A DNA stretch of 64,000 bases from JAFGFG01 sp964442905 (lineage in GTDB: Archaea; Aenigmatarchaeota; Aenigmatarchaeia; QMZP01; JAFGSV01), in the NCBI GenBank assembly GCA_964442905.1, contig CAYUBD010000002.1, positions 1 through 64,000 of the forward strand, in the 5' to 3' direction. The position numbers and the translations under genes are program-made. Below the pieces are notes generated by a model. The model ran no database searches. It was not told the DNA's origin and was given only the letters and a program-made list of their open reading frames with translations. Below, one piece after another: positions 52,537-60,485 of the stretch (the first letter of the stretch is position 1; each line of letters starts with the position of its first letter).

Positions 52537-55500
52537 ATGGGTAGATTGTACATCCTTTTTTTGATGCTGTTGTTGCTTTTTCCTAGTGTGGCCGCATCTG
52601 ACACGGCCAACGTGACGCTTGTCTCCCCGAATGACGGCTATCTGACAGGTAGCGCAGACAATATTACGTTCACATGCAATGCAACCGACGATGAGAATGT
52701 TTTCAGCATTTCATTGTTTCACGACATGGGAGGTACATTCTCTGAAGAAAGCGCCCGGCGCATAATGGGCGTCGCCAACACTACTGATGCGCTTCTCGTG
52801 TGCGGATTTGACAGCAGCCTCCAGTGCCTGGACGGTGAGACTCCCAGTTACAGCAGCGGCACGAGTTTTGAGTCAAGCGTGATCAGGGAGGGTGTTAAAA
52901 TCGACAGCAATGATGTACTGTCATATAGTTACAATGACAACATAAACTACGATGAGGGTACTATAGAGGTCTGGCTGAGAAATGATGTTGATTATCTTTA
53001 TGATTATGAATTGTTCTTTTTGAGTGTCGAGGCTTTAGGAGGAAGCGAGCTGCATATTTGGAACAACTACGGAATGCTCTACTTTGACTTCCATGACTCC
53101 AACGGGGTCGCCACGAGCGCCTATGCCAACATAAACGGGTGGACAGAAGAGGAATGGCATCACATAGCCGCAATCTGGGACCTGGATAATCTTGTCGGAA
53201 GCGGTACCGAAGTCGATCTTTTCATAGATGGTGACAACTCGTCTGTTTCATACGACGGAAGCTTCTCGACAAAGAGTGATTTTTACGGATATGGCATTCT
53301 CGTGGGAAGCCATTATGCGGGGTACAGCCAGACAGATTCACTTTTCGACGAGTTTGCCATATACAGCAGGGACCTTACTCCCGCGGAAATAACCCAATCG
53401 TATAACAACATAATAGGTGACCATTCTTCGGCTGATGCAAACTGGACCCTGAGCAGCCTCTCGGATGGGACATACGTATGGAACTGCATGGCTTATGACA
53501 ACGAGTCACAGACCTCATGGTCATCAGCCAATTATACATTCTATGTTGACGCCTCGACGCCTCCTTCCTTAGAATCTTTCACGCTGGACCCAAGCTCGGA
53601 AGAAGACATAGACCCCGAGGTCAACGTGAGCATCACGGCAAACGTCACTGACATCTCTAACGTCAGCCACGTAATCCTGCAGTACAAGTCTCCATATGCC
53701 GGTATATACACAAACGACAGTATGGACCACAACAATGCAACAGGCCTCTGGGAAAACGGAACTATTGTCATTACTGATGAGAACGGAAACTGGAGCTATA
53801 GGTTCTGGTCGAACGACACTTGGGGAACCGGGGGTGTATCTGATGTCTACACGCTCGTGGCCGAAAAAGACCATTCGTGGTCACTCACAGTGATAAACTC
53901 ATCCGGAAGCCAGTCGAGTAATCTTGGAAGCGTGTCGGGTTTCAAGGGTACTGAGAAAAACATGGGTTCCATCATGATAAACAACACCGGGGACTACATG
54001 GCGAATTTCGACCTCACAGTGAACCTTGATGTAAGCTACAACGTCACAGAGCCGTTTGACATTCCGCCGGGAGGCAGCAAGCACGTAGAGGTCAACATCA
54101 CGTTTCCTGAGACTCCTAACGAATACACGATCTTGATGAACATGACAGCCACGAGCACGCCGTCATACAGGACCGTGAACGGGACTGCCATATCCTACAT
54201 AGGCGGCCCGTACATAAACGAGACGACGGAGATAACCGACTACCCGCTTTCAATATCACAGAGCAGCGGCGCCAACTTCACAGCAAGAGTGAAAAACATA
54301 GGAAATGAGACTGCTTCCAATGTCACGCTGAACTGGACGCTGCCCAGCGGGTGGTCCATGACCTATGGCAACGTGAGTGAATCGATCGGAGACCTCGGCC
54401 CATACGAAAAATCGACAGTGACTGTTACTTTGTATGCCAGTTATTCAGCAACGGCGGGAGCTGCCACTATATGGATCAATACCACAAGTGAAGAAGGCAC
54501 GGGAGGCTATGACTTCAAGACCATCGCCGTATCATGCACATCCGGTGATGGGGAATGTGGTTCCGGATGTTCATATGCAAGCGACAGTGATTGCGAAGCA
54601 CCGGGTGGAGGTACCACAGGCGGGGACATAGTCGGAACTATTACAGTAAGGAATCCTTTATTGGGTGTTTCAGCTCCGGGGAGAATGGATCTTAAGAGGG
54701 GCAGTAAATATAACTTGACCATACAGGTAAGGAACGACGTGCCTAACACGAACCTTACTGACATAACTCTGTCTATAGACGGTTACCCTAAGAACCTAGT
54801 GGAAAAGATGCCGGATAGAATCGCGTATGTAAGCTACGGATCATCCGAAACATTCACGCTTGTCATCGACGTTCCGCCATACATTGAGGAGAAGCTGTAC
54901 ATAGTGGATATTACCGTGAAGGGCAATGGCGTCTATGCAGGCGGTTCGAAGGCGATTGAATATTCCAGTAAAATCATATTTTCCGTTCAGGGTGTTGATG
55001 AAGCGGAAAGCCTTGATGCCATAGAGAGTGCAGAAGCCGCGCTCAGCGAAATGATTGACTCGGGATTTTCATATCAAAGCCTTGAAGGTTTGCTTGCAGA
55101 TGCCAGGAATTCCTATGATAAACAGGATTTTAACAATGCCGAAGAGATTGCAAGAAGTATCGTGGAATTAAAAGAAAAAGCCTTCACAATCTCTTCTTCA
55201 CTGGTTTCACTTGACGGAGAAATAACCGATGCAGAGATATACGGCATAAAGGTCGATGATTCCAAAAAACTGCTCTCGCTTGCCAAATCCGCTTTCCAGC
55301 GTGGCGATTATAAAAGGGCAGAAAGCAGGCTCGAAGCTGCCGTGAGCACATATCAGCTGGAGACAAAGACGCTTCTGGGTCTCATGCTGTTCCTGCACAA
55401 GAACTGGCATTATATATCGCTTTTCATCATAGCCGCGGTCATATCATCATTGTTCATAAAAAGGAACATGCACAGAAGGTACATGAGAGGCAAGCTTGAA

Positions 55501-56637
55501 AATGCACGCGAACGTCAGAAAAGCGTGAAGAAGCTTCTGGAAAACCTGCAGGGAGACTATTACAAGAAGCGTGTAAAGACAAAGCTTGAATACACCACGG
55601 AAAAGAGGCTTTACGAGAAGAGGATTGCAGACCTTGTCTTCGAGGAGACGGATCTCGAAAGGAAGCTGTCAAACGAGAGTCTTGAAAAGAAGAGGATTCA
55701 CGTAAACGAACACATAAAGCAGCTTCAGAAGGATTATTTCGAGAAAGGCCTTATGGGAAAGAGTCAGTACAGTGAGAAACTTCGGAGTCTGGAGATGGAG
55801 ATGGCAGACATAGAGAGGGAAATGGGGGGCAGGAAGCCAGGTCATTCAAAAGGAAGTGCTGCTGTCATGCTATTGATAGCGCTTTCTATATTGTCTTCCG
55901 GTATAATGGCTGCCAATGCTGCCGAGAATGTCACAGCGGAAGACGTGTTATCTGCCATAGATAGTGCCAGATCCGCAGTCATGGAGCTTGAAAGCAATGA
56001 TTTTGGCATAATGAGGGTCAACAGGACTCTTCAGACAGCACTGAATCAAATGTCTGATGGTGAATATGATTCCGCACTGACTAATGCACGATACGTGGCA
56101 ATACTGAGGAACAAGGCATTTGCAGTGAGTGAAAGCCTTGATAGCGCAGAGCTTGCCATACATGAATTATCCTCCCAAGGTTATAACACAGATGATGCTC
56201 AGAGACTCTTTGACCAAGCTCTGGTAGAATTCTATGATGAGAATTATGAGGATGCGGAGACACTTTTTGGTGATGCCATGGACACTCTGGACAGGATAGA
56301 AAGTGAAGCTGCATTGGAGAGGGCAGCGAGCGGGAACGCATTAGAGTCGTTGGCCGAGAGTATATACGAGAACAAGGAAATCTCGGCTGTAGTGCTTGCA
56401 GTGGCAATTGCACTTGCCTTTTTTGTATTTAAAGCCGGGACTGGTTTCAGGAGAAGGCGGAAGAGAAGCGCGATTGAAAATTACATAGAAGACGTGAAGA
56501 AGGCTATGAAGAGCCTGCAGAACGATTACTTCAGCAGGGGCAGGATAAGCAGGAAGGATTACGAGTCCAGGATGGATGAGCACAGGAAGAACCTCCAGAG
56601 GTCCCTTGAGGAAATTACAACTGCTAATACATTATAA
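52537..56637 (+). CDS. Multidomain surface protein: LamG, Ig-like domains, three membrane spans, cytoplasmic helical hairpins
   Basis: A 1,366-residue protein; the ATG at 52537 begins a signal peptide (MGRLYILFLMLLLLFPSVAA). Residues about 75-290 are a LamG/concanavalin-like lectin fold (EGTIEVWLRND, EWHHIAAIWD, DEFAIYSRDLTPAEI). Ig/CARDB-like modules follow, then a Cys/Gly linker near 680-700, a membrane-proximal beta domain, and a helical repeat region (about 820-945). Membrane spans lie near 957-976, 1109-1128 and 1285-1300. Between the first two are two SHOCT-like hairpins (LQGDYYKKRVKTKLEY and LQKDYFEKGLMGKSQY), and after the third another (LQNDYFSRGRISRKDY). The second span resembles a signal peptide and precedes another copy of the helical repeat region, so the protein looks like two fused receptors. 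It is first of a run with the RecA-fold, binding-protein and receptor genes. Ligand unknown; carbohydrate binding is suggested by LamG. Confidence 0.87.
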   Translation: MGRLYILFLMLLLLFPSVAASDTANVTLVSPNDGYLTGSADNITFTCNATDDENVFSISLFHDMGGTFSEESARRIMGVANTTDALLVCGFDSSLQCLDGETPSYSSGTSFESSVIREGVKIDSNDVLSYSYNDNINYDEGTIEVWLRNDVDYLYDYELFFLSVEALGGSELHIWNNYGMLYFDFHDSNGVATSAYANINGWTEEEWHHIAAIWDLDNLVGSGTEVDLFIDGDNSSVSYDGSFSTKSDFYGYGILVGSHYAGYSQTDSLFDEFAIYSRDLTPAEITQSYNNIIGDHSSADANWTLSSLSDGTYVWNCMAYDNESQTSWSSANYTFYVDASTPPSLESFTLDPSSEEDIDPEVNVSITANVTDISNVSHVILQYKSPYAGIYTNDSMDHNNATGLWENGTIVITDENGNWSYRFWSNDTWGTGGVSDVYTLVAEKDHSWSLTVINSSGSQSSNLGSVSGFKGTEKNMGSIMINNTGDYMANFDLTVNLDVSYNVTEPFDIPPGGSKHVEVNITFPETPNEYTILMNMTATSTPSYRTVNGTAISYIGGPYINETTEITDYPLSISQSSGANFTARVKNIGNETASNVTLNWTLPSGWSMTYGNVSESIGDLGPYEKSTVTVTLYASYSATAGAATIWINTTSEEGTGGYDFKTIAVSCTSGDGECGSGCSYASDSDCEAPGGGTTGGDIVGTITVRNPLLGVSAPGRMDLKRGSKYNLTIQVRNDVPNTNLTDITLSIDGYPKNLVEKMPDRIAYVSYGSSETFTLVIDVPPYIEEKLYIVDITVKGNGVYAGGSKAIEYSSKIIFSVQGVDEAESLDAIESAEAALSEMIDSGFSYQSLEGLLADARNSYDKQDFNNAEEIARSIVELKEKAFTISSSLVSLDGEITDAEIYGIKVDDSKKLLSLAKSAFQRGDYKRAESRLEAAVSTYQLETKTLLGLMLFLHKNWHYISLFIIAAVISSLFIKRNMHRRYMRGKLENARERQKSVKKLLENLQGDYYKKRVKTKLEYTTEKRLYEKRIADLVFEETDLERKLSNESLEKKRIHVNEHIKQLQKDYFEKGLMGKSQYSEKLRSLEMEMADIEREMGGRKPGHSKGSAAVMLLIALSILSSGIMAANAAENVTAEDVLSAIDSARSAVMELESNDFGIMRVNRTLQTALNQMSDGEYDSALTNARYVAILRNKAFAVSESLDSAELAIHELSSQGYNTDDAQRLFDQALVEFYDENYEDAETLFGDAMDTLDRIESEAALERAASGNALESLAESIYENKEISAVVLAVAIALAFFVFKAGTGFRRRRKRSAIENYIEDVKKAMKSLQNDYFSRGRISRKDYESRMDEHRKNLQRSLEEITTANTL

Positions 56638-56659
56638 GACGGTAAAGTGAAGATTAAAT

Positions 56660-57181
56660 ATGGCCGGTATAAAGGATATTGAAAGCGAACTGAAAAAAAG
56701 TGGCGTAGTGCTGCTTTCTGTCAGCAGCAAGAATTACAGGTCTGCAGTCAGCAGTCTTCTGGGACTGACAAAAAGCTTCAAGAAGACCTGTTATGTTACG
56801 CTTAATGACCCCTACGATACCATCAAGCCGAAGGCCGCTCCTTCGACAGTGTACATAGACTGTGTCACTTCAACAATAAAGAGCCCCAAAGCATCAGAGG
56901 GAGTCATATACGTTTCATCGCCAAGGGCACTCACAGAGATTTCAATAGCCATTACGAAGGCCATAAGCGGCTTCAAGATGGACTCTCTCATATTCGATTC
57001 AATATCAGCATTACTGGTATACGAGAAATCATTGAACGCTCTCAAGTTCATACACAGCGCCATACTGACGCTGAGGACAGCCAATGTTAAGACCGTATTC
57101 GTGGTCCTGAAGGAGGACGTCAGCGAGGAGCTCATGAAGGACCTCTCAATGTTCGTGGACAAGGTCGTGGAGGTTGGGTGA
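56660..57181 (+). CDS. Degenerate RecA/KaiC-fold protein lacking a P-loop (copy 1)
   Basis: A 173-residue cytoplasmic protein 22 nt after the surface-protein gene. The order of strands and motifs (VVLLSVSSKNYRSAVSSLLG, TCYVTLNDPYDTI, VIYVSSPRALTEIS, SLIFDSISALLVYEKS, TVFVVLKEDVSEELMKD) follows RecA/KaiC-like proteins, with LIFDS at the Walker B strand, but the glycine-rich Walker A is absent. Related archaeal proteins are found beside histidine kinases. The minus-strand protein at 62988-63578 is a paralogue, and the two bracket the sensory cluster. I infer a signalling or scaffolding role without nucleotide hydrolysis. The ATG has only weak Shine-Dalgarno sequence (AGTGAAG). Confidence 0.75.
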   Translation: MAGIKDIESELKKSGVVLLSVSSKNYRSAVSSLLGLTKSFKKTCYVTLNDPYDTIKPKAAPSTVYIDCVTSTIKSPKASEGVIYVSSPRALTEISIAITKAISGFKMDSLIFDSISALLVYEKSLNALKFIHSAILTLRTANVKTVFVVLKEDVSEELMKDLSMFVDKVVEVG

Positions 57182-57220
57182 ATACTCAATTTATGTTAAG
57201 TGAAATACGGAGGTAATTTG

Positions 57221-58045
57221 ATGAAGGAATTGTTCGTACTTGTCCTGTGTATGGCAGCCATCATGGCCGTGTCCGGCTGCGTTTCGAATGAGGAAACCGT
57301 CACGGAGCTTCCGGTCCCGGGAACCGGGGCATGCGAGGCTATCCTTAATGAACTGGCGACTTCATTCAACAGCGACAACCCCGCTCATGTGGTGACTATA
57401 CCTTCAAGCACGGGCTCAAGCGGGGGAATCCGTTCCGTGGGGGAAGGCGAAGCGGTCCTCGGCAGGGTTGCCAGAACCTTAAAGGACGAAGAGGCCGGAT
57501 ACGGACTGACCTACAGGGAATTCGCGAAGGATATGGTGGTCTTCGCAGTCTCAGGCGATGTGAACGTGACCGGCCTTACGGCGACGCAGCTGCTGGGCAT
57601 ATTCTCCGGGGAAATAGAGAACTGGGACGAGGTTGGCGGCAGCGAAGGAGTCATCAACGTCTTCACCAGGGAGCGGGGGGATTCCTCGCTTGAAGTCATC
57701 CAGAGCAACATCATGGTATTCAAGGCACTGGAATACTCGGGCAGTGCGAAGATGCTCTACCACGACTACGAGATGATTGAGATGCTGGAGAAATACAGGA
57801 ACTCGATAGGGTTCATGACGGGTTCTTCGCTACTCGGGACGTCCATAAAAGCCCTTGCTGTAGACGGCGTCGAGCCCACCAAGGAGAACATGCTGTCAGG
57901 CGAATACAAGCTGTTAGGCAACTACGCATTTGTCTACAGGGAAGAGAGTCTGAATGAAATAGCTGAAAAGTTCATGGATTTTGTCTTTTCCGATGCCGGG
58001 ACACATGTAATAGAAGGTAGTGGATTGATAGCAACAGGCAAGTGA
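57221..58045 (+). CDS. Phosphate-type periplasmic-binding-like lipoprotein (PstS/PBP-like domain)
   Basis: The start at 57221 is chosen over a GTG at 57200 because GGAGGT lies 6 nt before it and it directly begins a lipoprotein signal, MKELFVLVLCMAAIMAVSGC, with lipobox Cys 20. The 274-residue product has the PBP-like hallmarks of PstS-type proteins: SSTGSSGGIRSVGEGEA, and GIFSGEIENWDEVGG in the middle, plus MDFVFSDAGTHVI near the end. PstS proteins bind phosphate or related oxyanions, but there is no pstCAB transporter here; the next gene, 6 nt away, is a Cache/HAMP receptor. A sensory binding protein is therefore more likely than a transport component. Confidence 0.85.
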   Translation: MKELFVLVLCMAAIMAVSGCVSNEETVTELPVPGTGACEAILNELATSFNSDNPAHVVTIPSSTGSSGGIRSVGEGEAVLGRVARTLKDEEAGYGLTYREFAKDMVVFAVSGDVNVTGLTATQLLGIFSGEIENWDEVGGSEGVINVFTRERGDSSLEVIQSNIMVFKALEYSGSAKMLYHDYEMIEMLEKYRNSIGFMTGSSLLGTSIKALAVDGVEPTKENMLSGEYKLLGNYAFVYREESLNEIAEKFMDFVFSDAGTHVIEGSGLIATGK

Positions 58046-58051
58046 TATCAG

Positions 58052-59317
58052 ATGAAAAACAGCATAATATATCCAATCATAGGGATAATTGTAATGCTAT
58101 CCGTGGCTATAGCTGCTGGGAATTATCTCATGAGCACCGATTCGTTGAACAGGCTGGCCGAAGCAGAAATGCAGGAGGTCCTGGATGCCACTTGGTTCAT
58201 GGCAGAATCAAATGTGCAGCATGAAATAGATGACATGGAAATATTGTCGGTGCTGTTGAAAGGGGATGCGCATGTGCAAGAGGCAGTCCGCCATTACGTC
58301 GGCTCAGAAGGTGATACCAGCAAACTAAAGGAGGCCATGGATAACGTTTTTCCAGTCCTGGAAGTCGATATGCTTGCGATTGTTGACGATAAAGAAAATA
58401 TTATATACACTGTCCGCGACCCTGAATCAGGTGATGACATCAGCAGTTTCGCTGGCGTGGCCGTTGCGCTGGCAGGCAATATGGTGACCTCAACCTCGAA
58501 GGCTGAAGAGGGGTGGTCCATCGTCAGTGCCGTGCCTGTTGAGTACGAGGGGCGGATATTCGGGGCATTGGTCGTGGGCGAATTGCTGGATGATGAATTC
58601 GCCATGTCCCTTGCTTCCGTTACCGGCTCTGATGTCTCGCTTGCCTCGCTTGACGGCATATTCGCAAGCTCGCTCCCCCCGGACCAGAGAGAGATTCTGG
58701 ACCCCGATCTTGCAGGGGAAATTCTCACGCAAAAAAGGGCGCTCTCCGCAAGCCATCCCCAGACAAACAAAATCGTCAGTTACAAGCCGGTCATGATTGT
58801 TGACCAGGTATTCGTACTGATTGTGGGCATTGACACCGAAGTCTTCCGGCAGATACTGGAAGAAAACCAAAGAACACTCTTCTATGCTACAGTAATCATT
58901 CTATCCATTGCTTTGATGATAGGTGTTTTGCTTTCCAAGCGATTAATAGGGCCGCTGGAGATTTTACGGGAGGCTGTGGATGATATTACAAGGGGTAAAC
59001 TCGAAAACAAGATAAAAATCAGAACAACTAATGAAATCGGCACACTGGCAGATTCTTTCAACAAGATGACGGCCGACCTGAAAAAATCAAGGGCCGAACT
59101 TGAAGGGCACAGCAGGAAGCTGGAAAGGGATGTTTTGCAAAGAACGGGTGAACTGGAAAGGTCGAAGAAGGATTTGGAATCGAAAGTTGATGATATGGAA
59201 AGGTTCAGCAAGCTGTCGGTCGGCAGGGAGCTGAAGATGGTCGAACTGAAGAAGAGGATAAGAGAACTTGAGAACCTGCTGAAAAGTCACGGAATCGAAG
59301 AAAAGGCTGTCAGGTGA
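58052..59317 (+). CDS. Kinase-less membrane receptor: Cache-type sensor, HAMP, coiled coil
   Basis: A 421-residue protein 6 nt after the binding-lipoprotein gene. Membrane segments lie at about 7-25 and 273-293; between them is an extracellular Cache-like sensor (LEVDMLAIVDDKENIIYTVRD, FGALVVGELLDDEFAMSLA, IFASSLPPDQREIL). A HAMP domain follows (RLIGPLEILREAVDDITRGK, TNEIGTLADSFNKMTADL) and then a long coiled coil to the end. No histidine kinase, methyl-accepting or cyclase domain is present. The HAMP exit segment (SRAELEGHSRKLERDVLQRT) closely matches that of the kinase at 60486 (SRAELEGYSKNLERQFTERT), so it is a paralogue that lost or never had a kinase and may heterodimerise with it. Arginine codons shift from CGN-rich (sensor half) to only AGA/AGG (HAMP and tail). 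Confidence 0.82.
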   Translation: MKNSIIYPIIGIIVMLSVAIAAGNYLMSTDSLNRLAEAEMQEVLDATWFMAESNVQHEIDDMEILSVLLKGDAHVQEAVRHYVGSEGDTSKLKEAMDNVFPVLEVDMLAIVDDKENIIYTVRDPESGDDISSFAGVAVALAGNMVTSTSKAEEGWSIVSAVPVEYEGRIFGALVVGELLDDEFAMSLASVTGSDVSLASLDGIFASSLPPDQREILDPDLAGEILTQKRALSASHPQTNKIVSYKPVMIVDQVFVLIVGIDTEVFRQILEENQRTLFYATVIILSIALMIGVLLSKRLIGPLEILREAVDDITRGKLENKIKIRTTNEIGTLADSFNKMTADLKKSRAELEGHSRKLERDVLQRTGELERSKKDLESKVDDMERFSKLSVGRELKMVELKKRIRELENLLKSHGIEEKAVR

Positions 59318-59396
59318 AAAGAACAGTCAAAAGAAGGGGATGTTTAAACGTTCAAATATTAAGTGTGCAAGACAAATATTATGTGTGAGTGGTCGT

Positions 59397-60392
59397 ATGA
59401 TGGGAAAAATACTTCTGGCCGGCTTATTGATGGTTCTAATTACTGTTTCAGGCTGCACCACACAAACACCCAAAATATATCATGTAGGAATTCTATCCGG
59501 ACTGGAACCTTTAGTAGGCATAGCCGACAGCTTCAAGACCAAAATGACGGAGTTAGGTTACATAGAAGGTAAAAATATTGTTTATGATATACAAAAGACG
59601 AACTTCGAGCCCGACAAAGAGCAGCAAATTCTCAATAAATTTGTAGACGATAAGGTTGATTTGATATTCACCTTTCCCACAGAGGTATCACTAATGGCTA
59701 AGACATCCACCCAGGGAACAGGCATCCCGGTGGTTTTTGCCTACGCCACGATAGAAGGTAATGATCTGGTGGACAGCGTGCGCCGACCCGGTGGAAACAT
59801 AACTGGTGTGCGGGAGACCGGTCCGGGCATTTTTGTCAAGCGTCTGGAGATTTTGCACGAGCTGGCGCCCCAGGCCAAACGAGTTTATATAACTTATGAC
59901 CCAAACGTCCCTCCTGTCCCGCCAGCGCTTGATGCGCTGCATGAGGCATCTCCTCTGATGAATATAACATTGGTGGAAAATCCTGTCACAACCGTGGAAG
60001 AGATTAAGGCTGACTTGCAGGCGCGGAATAAATCGGCTGATATCGGCATGGATGCCATACTAATCATGGGTGAACCTCTTTCCGTCTCGCCTCCTGCTAT
60101 CGAGGCAATGACCAATTTTGCGGCCGAACACAAAATACCTATTGGCGGAGTTGGTAGAATGACGATAGAAAACGAAAACTTACCTATTATCTTTAGTTAC
60201 GAGGTTGGGGTTGATGATATGGGCAGATTGGCCGCGCCTTTGGCAGACAAAATACTCAGAGGCACTCCGGCCGGCACGATCCCGGTCGTCACGCCCGAGG
60301 CAAGATTGCTGATAAATTATAAAGCAGCTCAAGAGTTTGGCCTGAATGCCAGTGAAGGGCTGCTGGCTAGGGCGGACGAGATAATACGCTAG
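59397..60392 (+). CDS. TrpX-type ABC substrate-binding lipoprotein (ABC_sub_bind family)
   Basis: The start at 59397 (or the adjacent ATG at 59400) begins a lipoprotein signal ending ITVSGC (Cys 20); an upstream ATG at 59340 would place about 19 charged residues before it and is less likely. The 331-residue product matches the ABC_sub_bind (PF04392) pattern: HVGILSGLEPL, LGYIEGKNIVYD, DLIFTFPTEVSL, TGIPVVFAYATI, DSVRRPGGNITGV, FVKRLEILHELAPQAKRV, and near the end TIPVVTPEARLLINYKAAQE and FGLNASEGLLARADEII. Members bind tryptophan or other small ligands. No permease or ATPase gene is adjacent. Arginine codons are 7 CGN to 5 AGR, unlike most of the window, and the protein reads like a bacterial one, which hints at horizontal transfer. 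Confidence 0.85.
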   Translation: MMGKILLAGLLMVLITVSGCTTQTPKIYHVGILSGLEPLVGIADSFKTKMTELGYIEGKNIVYDIQKTNFEPDKEQQILNKFVDDKVDLIFTFPTEVSLMAKTSTQGTGIPVVFAYATIEGNDLVDSVRRPGGNITGVRETGPGIFVKRLEILHELAPQAKRVYITYDPNVPPVPPALDALHEASPLMNITLVENPVTTVEEIKADLQARNKSADIGMDAILIMGEPLSVSPPAIEAMTNFAAEHKIPIGGVGRMTIENENLPIIFSYEVGVDDMGRLAAPLADKILRGTPAGTIPVVTPEARLLINYKAAQEFGLNASEGLLARADEIIR

Positions 60393-60432
60393 AAAGCCAG
60401 AAGCGCATGCCGCTGCATATGCCGTCATGAAG

Positions 60433-60446
60433 TATAATGTATAAAG
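60433..60446 (+). promoter_or_regulatory. TATA-like box upstream of the histidine kinase
   Basis: TATAATGTATAAAG lies in the 93-bp spacer after the binding-protein gene, about 40-55 nt before the kinase start codons. It is the best TATA match in the spacer and would allow the kinase to be transcribed separately. Confidence 0.45.
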
Positions 60447-60485
60447 GCCCCTTGGGATAATATTCCATCATAGTTGTTTTTTCGC

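Noticed and set aside
57200..57220. GTG start of the phosphate-type binding protein at 57200
   Set aside because: It would put seven residues encoded by the ribosome site (GGAGGT) before the lipoprotein signal; the ATG at 57221 is better placed.
59340..59396. ATG at 59340 as start of the TrpX-type lipoprotein
   Set aside because: The extra 19 residues are charged and precede a complete lipoprotein signal that starts at 59397.
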